Under the pieces are notes generated by a model, which was not told the origin of the DNA, searched no databases, and saw nothing but the letters and a program-made list of their open reading frames with translations. A stretch of 15,385 nt of DNA from Gammaproteobacteria bacterium (lineage in GTDB: Bacteria; Pseudomonadota; Gammaproteobacteria; Chromatiales; Chromatiaceae), in assembly GCA_013041975.1 (NCBI GenBank), contig JABDQZ010000232.1:1-15385 (forward strand). Direction: 5' to 3'. The translations under genes and the position numbers were made by a program. The stretch's first letter is position 1. Each line of letters begins with the position of its first letter. Positions 1-5,550 of the stretch are shown piece by piece.

Positions 1-108
1 TTACTGGTGATTGCTAGAAACAGTGTGGTTGGTCTGCTTTCCAGTGATGATATCCCTGACGAGTATCGTATGTTGCAGGAGCGTTTCAGGGAAATGAAAG
101 GCAGCTAG
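1..108 (+). CDS. C-terminal end of an unidentified protein (5' truncated by window edge)
   Basis: Frame 1 is open from the first base to a TAG at 106-108, while the other two plus frames hit stops within 15 bases. The 35 visible residues include LLSSDDIPDEYRMLQERF and finish in a charged helical tail. I do not recognise the family. Thirty-five open codons alone are weak evidence. The main support is the geometry: this stop and the stop of the repaired minus-strand methyltransferase share the tetranucleotide CTAG at 105-108, a compact convergent junction that is unlikely by chance. The function cannot be inferred from this fragment. Confidence 0.5.
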   Translation, partial: LLVIARNSVVGLLSSDDIPDEYRMLQERFREMKGS

Positions 109-805
109 TTCTCCTGAACGTATAGCCGGGTTTCGACGATGCCTGGAAAGTCGCTGGTTGCAACCGAACAAAGCCTCTCATCCCTGTACCGGAAAACGAG
201 AAGGGCGCCGCACTAATATCAACGCCTGATTTCATCCGCAGCCGACTGTCTGGCCCCGTCGGCTTGTCCTTGTTTGGGGTAAACGTTCCTTCAGGCAGAT
301 GTTCGGTGACAATGATGTACGGATAATGGCTGGCCTGTTTCAGAACAGCTTTTATTTCATTATTTTCCAGGTGCTGGAATACCTGGCGTATCAGCAGAAT
401 ATCTCCATCCGGCAACTTTTCATTTGTTGCATTCATACATTTGAAAGTCAGGTTGTTTGCCTTGAAGCATTGCTGGTTATAGTTAATCAGTTCAGGGACA
501 ATATCAACTGCATGATAATGTTGTGAGTGGCTGTATAGCTGCCGACCAATATTAAAATCACCACACCCCAGATCAATGATGACCGGGCTTTCCGGCAGTG
601 AATTGATCAGGCTTTTTACGGCATTGATATAGGGCAGGGTCTGCGATTTATCATGACTGCCGGAACCGGAATAGAAGGGCTGTTGTGATGAACTTCCCCA
701 GTAACCTTTTTGATAGATTTCACTGAATAATGACTGTGAATCCAGCCGGGCCAGTTCACGTAAAACGGATTTGTTTAGGGTAGGGGTTTTATACAGACTG
801 TTCAT
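86..805 (-). CDS. Class I SAM-dependent methyltransferase, C-terminus apparently frameshifted
   Basis: As read, the protein has 239 residues. Residues 75-83 (VIIDLGCGD) are methyltransferase motif I, the SAM-binding glycine-rich loop. The acidic residue in AVDIVPE near 99-105 fits motif II, and a Rossmann-type pattern follows to about residue 170 (YPYIIVTEHLP). The substrate is unknown. The ATG at 803-805 directly follows the stop of the upstream gene (TAA then ATG, no gap) and has no clear Shine-Dalgarno sequence, so translational coupling is likely. After about residue 204 the reading looks wrong: the last 35 residues are low in hydrophobic order. Adding one base in the A4 run at 193-196 restores a tail ending in IVETRLYVQEN and a TAG at 105-107, about 233 residues in all. 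A sequencing indel and a genuine frameshift are equally possible. The methyltransferase call is firm; the specificity is not. Confidence 0.8.
   Translation of the reverse strand: MNSLYKTPTLNKSVLRELARLDSQSLFSEIYQKGYWGSSSQQPFYSGSGSHDKSQTLPYINAVKSLINSLPESPVIIDLGCGDFNIGRQLYSHSQHYHAVDIVPELINYNQQCFKANNLTFKCMNATNEKLPDGDILLIRQVFQHLENNEIKAVLKQASHYPYIIVTEHLPEGTFTPNKDKPTGPDSRLRMKSGVDISAAPFSFSGTGMRGFVRLQPATFQASSKPGYTFRRTSCLSFP
193..196 (-). other. Probable single-base frameshift site in homopolymer
   Basis: The plus strand reads ggaaaacgag here (TTTT on the coding strand). Inserting one T on the coding strand moves translation into a frame reading RYRDERLCSV then FPGIVETRLYVQEN and stopping at 105-107. 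This tail looks like the end of a Rossmann protein, unlike the tail of the uncorrected frame. The exact position of the indel could be a few bases away. Confidence 0.55.
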
Positions 806-1138
806 TTACAGAATGGAAAAATCGATTAAACCATCACTTTTGTCAATCGTCATTTGTATCTCACAGTGACCTTCCGATGTTTCAGGTTCATCCCCGCTGC
901 AGGGACACAGGTTGGATATTTCCTGATAAAAAACACTGAGTTTCAGCATCAGAACCTGGTCACTTTCGTGCTGATTCAGCAATGAAAACTGCAGGCTGTC
1001 CTGAACGAAAAGGCCTGAAAAACTGGCCGCCTGTTTTAGTGGCAGCTGATCCACTTCAAGCTGCTTCAAGGCCTGAAGTAATTCTGTTTCAAACTCAGGC
1101 GTGTTCCAGAGTTTGAGTAATGCAGGTAGTTTTTTCAT
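806..1138 (-). CDS. Conserved-looking hypothetical protein, 110 residues
   Basis: I do not recognise this protein with confidence. It is 110 residues, acidic, with no signal peptide or membrane segment, so probably cytoplasmic. The N-terminal half looks helical (KLPALLKLWNTPEF, then a Leu/Gln-rich stretch). The C-terminal half holds a small Cys cluster, LCPCSGDEPETSEGHC (three Cys and one His), which could bind a metal, followed by strand-like segments EIQMTID and LIDFSIL. The stop abuts the methyltransferase ATG with no spacer, so the two genes very likely form one unit. The start ATG at 1136-1138 lies just after the U-tract of the fusA terminator, and no Shine-Dalgarno sequence is visible. 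No alternative start fits without removing the helical N-terminus. Confidence 0.7.
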   Translation of the reverse strand: MKKLPALLKLWNTPEFETELLQALKQLEVDQLPLKQAASFSGLFVQDSLQFSLLNQHESDQVLMLKLSVFYQEISNLCPCSGDEPETSEGHCEIQMTIDKSDGLIDFSIL

Positions 1139-1142
1139 AAAT

Positions 1143-1176
1143 AAAAAAGGGTGTCCACATTGTGAACACCCTTTTT
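1143..1176 (-). terminator. Rho-independent terminator of fusA (bidirectional shape)
   Basis: On the minus strand the hairpin is GGGTGTTCAC, loop AAT, GTGGACACCC: ten pairs including one G-U, followed by TTTTTT. The stem begins about 38 bases past the fusA stop. Because A6 and T5 tracts flank the stem, it could also stop plus-strand transcripts. Its U-tract ends only four bases before the start codon of the next minus-strand gene. Confidence 0.9.
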
Positions 1177-1209
1177 ATCACGATTGTTTTATCAATCCGA
1201 ACTTAGGCT

Positions 1210-3297
1210 TTATTTAGCTTCTGCTTCGCGAGCTTTCACTTCCTTGATGACCTCTTCAGCTACGCTGTTAGGACATGCGGAATAGTGAGAGAACTCCATG
1301 GAGAACTGGCCACGACCGGAAGTCATGGTACGCAGGTCTCCAATATAGCCGAACATTTCAGCCAGTGGAGCATCAGCCTTGATACGAACACCGGTAGTAC
1401 CGGCTTCCTGACCCTGGATCATGGCACGACGACGGTTCAGGTCACCAATCACATCACCAACGTGATCTTCAGGTGTGAAGACGTCCACTTTCATGACAGG
1501 CTCCATCAGTTGAGGTGCTGCCTTTGGAATCGATTGACGATAAGCCGCTTTTGCCGCAATTTCGTAAGCAACAGCTGAAGAGTCAACCGGGTGAAAAGCA
1601 CCATCCATCAGGGTAACTTTTACGTCAAGCAGTGGGAAACCAGCCAGGGTGCCTTTTTCCATGCTCAGTGCAAAACCTTTTTGGACTGCAGGCCAGAATT
1701 CACGTGGAACGTTACCACCCGTCACTTTGGACTCAAACTCAAAACCGGCATTCTGTTCTGCTGGCTCAACAGTGTAATCAATTTTTGCATATTGACCGGA
1801 ACCGCCAGACTGCTTCTTGTGCGTGTAGCTGTCTTCAATTTTCTTGGTAATGGTTTCACGATAGGCGACCTGAGGCTTACCCACTTCAACTTCTACGCTA
1901 TGAGTACGCTTGAGGATATCCACTTTGATGTCCAGGTGAAGTTCACCCATACCCTTGATAATGGTTTCACCGGATTCTTCATCGGTCTCTACGCGGAATG
2001 ATGGATCTTCCTGCATCATCTTGTTCAGCGCGATCCCCAGTTTTTCAGCACCGGCTTTATCTTTAGGCGCGATGGCGATTGAAATCACTGGATCCGGGAA
2101 GACCATTGGTTCCAGAGTGGCTGGGTTTTTCTGATCCGCCAGGGTGTGACCTGTCTGGGTGTTTTTCAAGCCAACGAAAGCAACAATGTCACCTGCCTGG
2201 CATTTATCCAGTTCAATGCGGTCATCAGCATGCATTTCCACGATACGGCCGATACGTTCGGTTTTACCGGTGAAGGTATTCAGCAGGGTATCACCCTTGT
2301 TGACGGTACCGGAATAAATACGGGTAAAGGTCAGGGCGCCGAAACGGTCATCCATGATTTTGAATGCCAGTGCACGAACTGGGCCCTCAGGATCAACGAT
2401 CGCTTTTTCACCGGTTTCATTACCTTCCATATCGACCTCAGGTTGAGGCTCAACTTCAACCGGGTTAGGCAAAAAGTCTACAACGGCATTCAGTACTGGC
2501 TGGATACCTTTGTTTTTGAAGGCAGAACCACAATAAGTCGGGAAGAAGTCCAGTGCAATGGTACCTTTACGAATACAACGCTTGAGATCTTCGATCGATG
2601 GTTCTTCACCTTCCAGGTAAGCTTCCATCAGGTCGTCATCCTGCTCAACAGCCGTTTCGATCAGCTGCTCACGGTATTCTTCAACCTTGTCAACCATGTC
2701 GGCTGGAATTTCTTCTTCAGTAAAGTTTTCAGGTAAACCGGAGTCGTCCCAAACCAGGGCTTTACGGGTCAACAGATCGACAACACCAACGAAATCGTCT
2801 TCAGTGCCGATCGGCAACACCATAACCAGAGGTACAGCACCCAGTACGTTTTTAACCTGGTCTACAACGCGGTAGAAGTCAGCACCCAGACGGTCAAGCT
2901 TGTTGACCAGGATAATACGTGCAACTTCTGAGTCGTTGGCATAGCGCCAGTTGGTTTCAGACTGAGGCTCAACACCACCTGAACCACAGAAAACACCAAC
3001 ACCACCGTCGAGAACTTTCAGGGAGCGGTAAACTTCGATAGTGAAGTCAACGTGTCCCGGAGTATCGATGATGTTCAGGCGATGACCATCCCATTCACAA
3101 CTGGTAGCAGCTGACTGAATGGTAATACCGCGCTCACGTTCCTGATCCATGAAGTCAGTTGTGGCTTCACCGTCATGGACTTCACCGGTTTTATGTACTT
3201 TACCGGTCAGTTTCAGAATACGTTCTGTGGTCGTTGTTTTACCGGCATCTACGTGGGCGAAGATACCAATGTTTCTGTAATTGGTTAAATCAGTCAT
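1210..3297 (-). CDS. fusA: Elongation factor G, EF-G2-type paralogue
   Basis: EF-G is the ribosomal translocase GTPase; with RRF it also takes part in ribosome recycling. The protein is 695 residues, normal for the family. The G domain motifs are intact: P-loop AHVDAGKT at 14-21, DTPGH at 78-82 and NKLD at 132-135. Domains II to V follow, ending in the conserved RTMTSGRGQFSMEFSHY region. Two points favour the second EF-G (fusA2/fusB of Vibrio and relatives) over the str-operon copy. The variant stretch CGSGGVEPQSETNWRYAN matches my recollection of gammaproteobacterial EF-G2 proteins, where canonical EF-G has an AGVQPQSETVWRQAN-like sequence. And rpsL, rpsG and tuf are not adjacent. The ATG at 3295-3297 has an AGGA eight to eleven bases upstream. 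The gene has its own leader and its own terminator, so it is probably monocistronic. It may act under stress, in recycling or at low growth rate, but this is not shown here. Confidence 0.96.
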   Translation of the reverse strand: MTDLTNYRNIGIFAHVDAGKTTTTERILKLTGKVHKTGEVHDGEATTDFMDQERERGITIQSAATSCEWDGHRLNIIDTPGHVDFTIEVYRSLKVLDGGVGVFCGSGGVEPQSETNWRYANDSEVARIILVNKLDRLGADFYRVVDQVKNVLGAVPLVMVLPIGTEDDFVGVVDLLTRKALVWDDSGLPENFTEEEIPADMVDKVEEYREQLIETAVEQDDDLMEAYLEGEEPSIEDLKRCIRKGTIALDFFPTYCGSAFKNKGIQPVLNAVVDFLPNPVEVEPQPEVDMEGNETGEKAIVDPEGPVRALAFKIMDDRFGALTFTRIYSGTVNKGDTLLNTFTGKTERIGRIVEMHADDRIELDKCQAGDIVAFVGLKNTQTGHTLADQKNPATLEPMVFPDPVISIAIAPKDKAGAEKLGIALNKMMQEDPSFRVETDEESGETIIKGMGELHLDIKVDILKRTHSVEVEVGKPQVAYRETITKKIEDSYTHKKQSGGSGQYAKIDYTVEPAEQNAGFEFESKVTGGNVPREFWPAVQKGFALSMEKGTLAGFPLLDVKVTLMDGAFHPVDSSAVAYEIAAKAAYRQSIPKAAPQLMEPVMKVDVFTPEDHVGDVIGDLNRRRAMIQGQEAGTTGVRIKADAPLAEMFGYIGDLRTMTSGRGQFSMEFSHYSACPNSVAEEVIKEVKAREAEAK

Positions 3298-3586
3298 TGC
3301 TCTGTCCTGAGGTTAAAAAATGGGCAATCTTTCATTCGGCACGACCACGTGAATGGCTGACTGATTTTGAGCCAGTCTTCCCGAATAAAACGATTGAACT
3401 TCCCGGAAAAAAATTTAGTCGCGCGATTATAGACGAATTAGCTGAAAAATCCATTCTCTAATGCGTAGCGGGCCAGGTTGAGGAGGGGGCAAAAAGTTCA
3501 GAGACGAGGGAAATACACAGATCATCAACGGATAAAATACCCTCTGCTAACATAAGCTATTTGGGTAAGTTTTTTACCGATGAAAC
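3298..3586. other. Gene-free leader/promoter region upstream of fusA
   Basis: No convincing gene lies here. The longest minus-strand reading I found in the distal part gives only 31 codons and lacks a Shine-Dalgarno sequence. The stretch holds the likely fusA promoter and a leader of about 120 bases. Within the leader are an imperfect hairpin (TGGCT at 3354-3358 with AGCCA at 3370-3374) and two copies of CTTCCCG (3377-3383 and 3399-3405), 22 bases apart. These may be fortuitous. Confidence 0.55.
3426..3453 (-). promoter_or_regulatory. Candidate sigma-70 promoter for fusA
   Basis: On the minus strand a perfect -10 hexamer TATAAT occupies 3426-3431. The best -35 at suitable spacing is a poor TGGATT at 3448-3453 (16-base spacer), so the -35 contact would be weak. 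The predicted start gives a leader of about 120 bases before the fusA ATG. Inferred from sequence pattern only. Confidence 0.45.
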
Positions 3587-3614
3587 AAAAAGGGCCTCAG
3601 GTGAGGCCCTTTTT
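3587..3614 (-). terminator. Strong bidirectional intrinsic terminator
   Basis: AAAAA-GGGCCTCA-GG-TGAGGCCC-TTTTT is a perfect inverted repeat with a GC-rich 8-bp stem and A/T tracts on both sides. It lies 20 bases beyond the stop of the DUF2892 gene on the minus strand and would end the regulator-DUF2892 transcript before the fusA promoter. Confidence 0.92.
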
Positions 3615-3633
3615 ATGTCTGAATAGGTTGTAA

Positions 3634-3813
3634 TTATTTACAGGTGTTGATACCCAGCAATGGATAAAACGGGCAGAATTTCATGATGCCGGTTGCCAGG
3701 GGGATTACGCCAACCCATGCCCAGACGGGACCAGTTGTTGCTGCCCAGCCCACCAGGGCAACTCCGGCAAGAATACGTAGAATTCGGTCAATGCCACCAA
3801 CGTTAGCTTTCAT
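3634..3813 (-). CDS. DUF2892 (YgaP-type transmembrane domain) small inner-membrane protein
   Basis: The protein is 59 residues and matches the DUF2892 pattern: an N-terminal NVGGIDRILRILAG segment, two hydrophobic stretches (LAGVALVGWAATTG, then VWAWVGVIPLATGIM) forming a helical hairpin, and the terminal CPFYPLLGINTC motif with two cysteines. In E. coli YgaP this domain anchors a rhodanese; standalone versions have no settled function. I start at the ATG at 3811-3813 because AGGAG at 3821-3825 is seven bases upstream. A TTG six bases earlier is in frame but only one base from that Shine-Dalgarno sequence. The gene follows the Crp/Fnr regulator by 67 bases on the same strand and is closed by a strong terminator, so the two are probably co-transcribed. 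Confidence 0.9.
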   Translation of the reverse strand: MKANVGGIDRILRILAGVALVGWAATTGPVWAWVGVIPLATGIMKFCPFYPLLGINTCK

Positions 3814-3880
3814 TTTCAATCTCCTGTTTGTTAAATTTCAGTCAGATTAGTCGATTCACAAAAACAGGCATTGAAAATTT

Positions 3881-4588
3881 TCAAGCTTCATCGAATTCAG
3901 CTGACAGTTCAAGGCGGTCAATACAGGCACGGCTGTGTTGCAGCGGTTTTAGCCAGCCCTTGCGTTTGAATTCGGCCGTGGCTTTACTGGCACTTTCCGT
4001 GGTAATACCCAGCATGGCGCCCATATCGTCGCGTGTCGGCAGAAAAAAGCTGTCATCCGTGGATGTTTCGTCCAGCAATAACAGCAAACGCGCAACCCGA
4101 CCTTTCGAATGTCCGGTAGAAAGACGGGTAATCCAGGTATTGGCGTTTTTCAAGGCCTTTTGCCATCTTTTCAACACGGCATCATGCAAAGCGGGTGTGT
4201 CCTTGCGGAGGGCGTCCACAACGGTTTTCGGGATGCGGCATACCTGTACTTTGTCCATGGTGATGGCATCATGGTCCATTGCCTGGCCTTCCAGGCTTTC
4301 CAGTCCAGCAAGGTCGCCCTGGCCCAGAAGCCGTACAATGCGGCGGTCACCGTTGGGTAGACGTTGCACAAGCTTGATCAGACCCGAACGGATGGTATAG
4401 ACGAAGGGTAACTGATCGCCCTGGTAATACAGGCGATGGCCGGCTTCATATTCAATATCATCGATAGGAAGATGAAGATTGTCGAACTGATCCTGCTCGA
4501 TATCGGCAAACAACACAAGATGGCGTATTGCGCAGTTCTTGCATCGTTCAGCCCCTTTCCAGGCAGATTCTATCTGGTTTTTTTTCAT
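3881..4588 (-). CDS. Crp/Fnr-family transcriptional regulator, FNR-like with incomplete cysteine set
   Basis: The protein is 235 residues. A cyclic-nucleotide-binding-type beta-barrel spans about 28-125 (AGHRLYYQGD, IRSGLIKLVQ, LGQGDLAG), followed by a dimerisation helix near 130-155. A winged HTH sits near 184-217 (LPTRDDMGAMLGITTESASK). The recognition helix has E-x-x-S-K where FNR has E-x-x-S-R, so an FNR-like TTGAT half-site is plausible. The N-terminus has C16 and C19, and C117 (VQVCRIP) aligns with FNR Cys122. The residue equivalent to FNR Cys29 is Val25. The protein therefore keeps three of the four [4Fe-4S] ligands of E. coli FNR, and its sensing chemistry is uncertain. The ATG at 4586-4588 has only a weak Shine-Dalgarno sequence. 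It lies between cytochrome c' and a DUF2892 protein, which suits control of respiration or redox state. Confidence 0.92.
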   Translation of the reverse strand: MKKNQIESAWKGAERCKNCAIRHLVLFADIEQDQFDNLHLPIDDIEYEAGHRLYYQGDQLPFVYTIRSGLIKLVQRLPNGDRRIVRLLGQGDLAGLESLEGQAMDHDAITMDKVQVCRIPKTVVDALRKDTPALHDAVLKRWQKALKNANTWITRLSTGHSKGRVARLLLLLDETSTDDSFFLPTRDDMGAMLGITTESASKATAEFKRKGWLKPLQHSRACIDRLELSAEFDEA

Positions 4589-4674
4589 GAAATGGAGCCC
4601 TGTAATTGAATCTGTCCAAGACGGAGAATATCACAGCAGTTAATCAGGCTGTGGCTAATAGCGGGGGGAGGAAA

Positions 4675-4700
4675 CTAACGGGGCAAGATGCCCGCGTTAG
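4675..4700 (-). terminator. Hairpin, probable terminator of the cytochrome c' gene
   Basis: CTAACG plus GGGC pairs with GCCC plus CGTTAG, with one bulged base (4694) and a five-base loop: ten pairs in all. It lies 19 bases past the cytochrome c' stop on the minus strand. Only a short T run follows, so termination may be weak or the hairpin may protect the 3' end. Confidence 0.55.
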
Positions 4701-4718
4701 TTGAGCTGTTGTCAAAAA

Positions 4719-5183
4719 TCAGTTTTTGAAAGGTTTGTGGCAGCCTTTGCAGGATTTACCCAGCGCTCCCATGGCTTTGCCAACAGCAGCCTTGTCGCCT
4801 GATTGTGCAGCCATGTTCATACCTTTGGCCGCTTTTTTAAAATCAGCCATTTTCTGCTCGAAATTTTCGAAATCCATCCAGATATCTTCCAGTGCAGAAG
4901 AATCCTCGCCTGTTGAGTCTTCAGGGAAGCCGGCCATGATATTCAGCGAAGCTACACTGGCGATGTCGGCAGCGTGTGTTTTGATCTTTTCAGCGTCATA
5001 AGGGGTTTTGCCCTTGAGCATGCCGCCGATGTGTTTCATGTTCCAGCTGAGGATGTTCATGGCACCCTGACGGTATTCAATTTCTTTTTCAAAGCTTTCA
5101 TCGGCCAAAATTGTCGTTGAAGCCAGAAGTATTGCCGCGGCGAGCGTGGCGGACAGTTTGCTCTTTAAAACAGGATTATGCAT
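4719..5183 (-). CDS. Cytochrome c' (periplasmic class II c-type cytochrome)
   Basis: Cytochromes c' are periplasmic four-helix-bundle haem proteins that bind NO and CO and may protect against nitrosative stress or carry electrons. The protein is 154 residues. It has a signal peptide (about 1-27, LLASTTILA, cleavage before D28) and one C-terminal haem-binding motif CKGCH at 145-149, the class II position. The first mature helix has the family-like YRQGAMNILSWNMKHI. A mature length near 127 is typical for the family. The ATG at 5181-5183 is preceded by GGAGAAG, a good Shine-Dalgarno sequence. The gene is divergent from the small plus-strand protein and upstream of the FNR-like regulator, with a hairpin between. 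Other class II c-type subfamilies such as cytochrome c-556 are the main alternative. Confidence 0.93.
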   Translation of the reverse strand: MHNPVLKSKLSATLAAAILLASTTILADESFEKEIEYRQGAMNILSWNMKHIGGMLKGKTPYDAEKIKTHAADIASVASLNIMAGFPEDSTGEDSSALEDIWMDFENFEQKMADFKKAAKGMNMAAQSGDKAAVGKAMGALGKSCKGCHKPFKN

Positions 5184-5217
5184 TTTCTTCTCCGTGAATT
5201 TTGTTTAGTGTTGGAAA

Positions 5218-5245
5218 ATACTAGACGAGCTGTATTAAAAGACAA
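5218..5245 (-). promoter_or_regulatory. Candidate promoter for cytochrome c' gene
   Basis: On the minus strand TTGTCT (5240-5245) and TAGTAT (5218-5223) are separated by 16 bases; each matches four of six sigma-70 consensus positions. It lies in the 73-base gap between divergent genes and overlaps the region just upstream of the plus-strand gene. Pattern-based only. Confidence 0.3.
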
Positions 5246-5256
5246 GGCTGATGATA

Positions 5257-5550
5257 ATGGGGTTGTTTGATTTTTTGCTGACGGCAAAACAGAAAAAGGA
5301 AAAAGTGGCTACCCGGATCGGGCTGGAAAGCGGAGCATTTCAGGAATGTCCGGTATGCCGTGATGTGACCGAAGCCGGAGCTTACGCAAATTATGCTGAC
5401 AAGGTCGCCGCTATCGTTGATCAACGATTGATATTGCCTGCCGATGACGATATGAAACTGTTTCAGGGCAACAGGGAAGAACTGCTTCGTAGTGTCAGCG
5501 AGGTGGCAGAAAAGCTTCCCTATCACTGTAGCTGTGGGGATAGTGGTTAA
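5257..5550 (+). CDS. Small Cys-rich hypothetical protein
   Basis: The protein is 97 residues from the ATG at 5257. The ATG at 5251 (99 residues) is also in frame, but only the later one has AAGG (5244-5247) at a usual distance of nine bases. I do not recognise the family. It begins MGLFDFLLTAKQKKEK, with no signal peptide, and carries CPVC at 31-34 and HCSC at 90-93. These two Cys pairs could form a zinc site. The middle is helical (ADKVAAIVDQRL, REELLRSVSEVAEKL). The gene exactly fills the space between cytochrome c' (divergent) and the RND permease (convergent): its TAA at 5548-5550 abuts the permease TAG at 5551-5553. That fit and the patterned Cys residues make it likely real. Confidence 0.65.
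   Translation: MGLFDFLLTAKQKKEKVATRIGLESGAFQECPVCRDVTEAGAYANYADKVAAIVDQRLILPADDDMKLFQGNREELLRSVSEVAEKLPYHCSCGDSG

Noticed and set aside
2146..2736. Long plus-strand reading frame (196 codons) inside fusA
   Set aside because: It lies wholly antisense to a highly conserved EF-G gene; codon bias in such genes commonly leaves the opposite strand open.
3159..3461. Plus-strand reading frame running from fusA into its leader
   Set aside because: It starts inside fusA antisense, has no ribosome site and covers the fusA promoter; the product is unpatterned.
3634..3819. DUF2892 gene starting at the TTG at 3817-3819
   Set aside because: The AGGAG Shine-Dalgarno sequence is one base from that TTG but seven bases from the ATG at 3811-3813, which also gives the usual DUF2892 N-terminus.
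3828..4400. Plus-strand reading frame (190 codons) opposite the Crp/Fnr gene
   Set aside because: It is antisense to a clear Crp/Fnr gene, with a low-complexity Ser/Arg-rich product typical of a shadow frame.
5221..5526. Minus-strand reading frame of 101 codons opposite the small Cys-rich gene
   Set aside because: The opposite plus-strand frame has patterned Cys pairs, a usable ribosome site and exact fit between its neighbours. This frame shows no recognisable pattern and covers the cytochrome c' promoter region.
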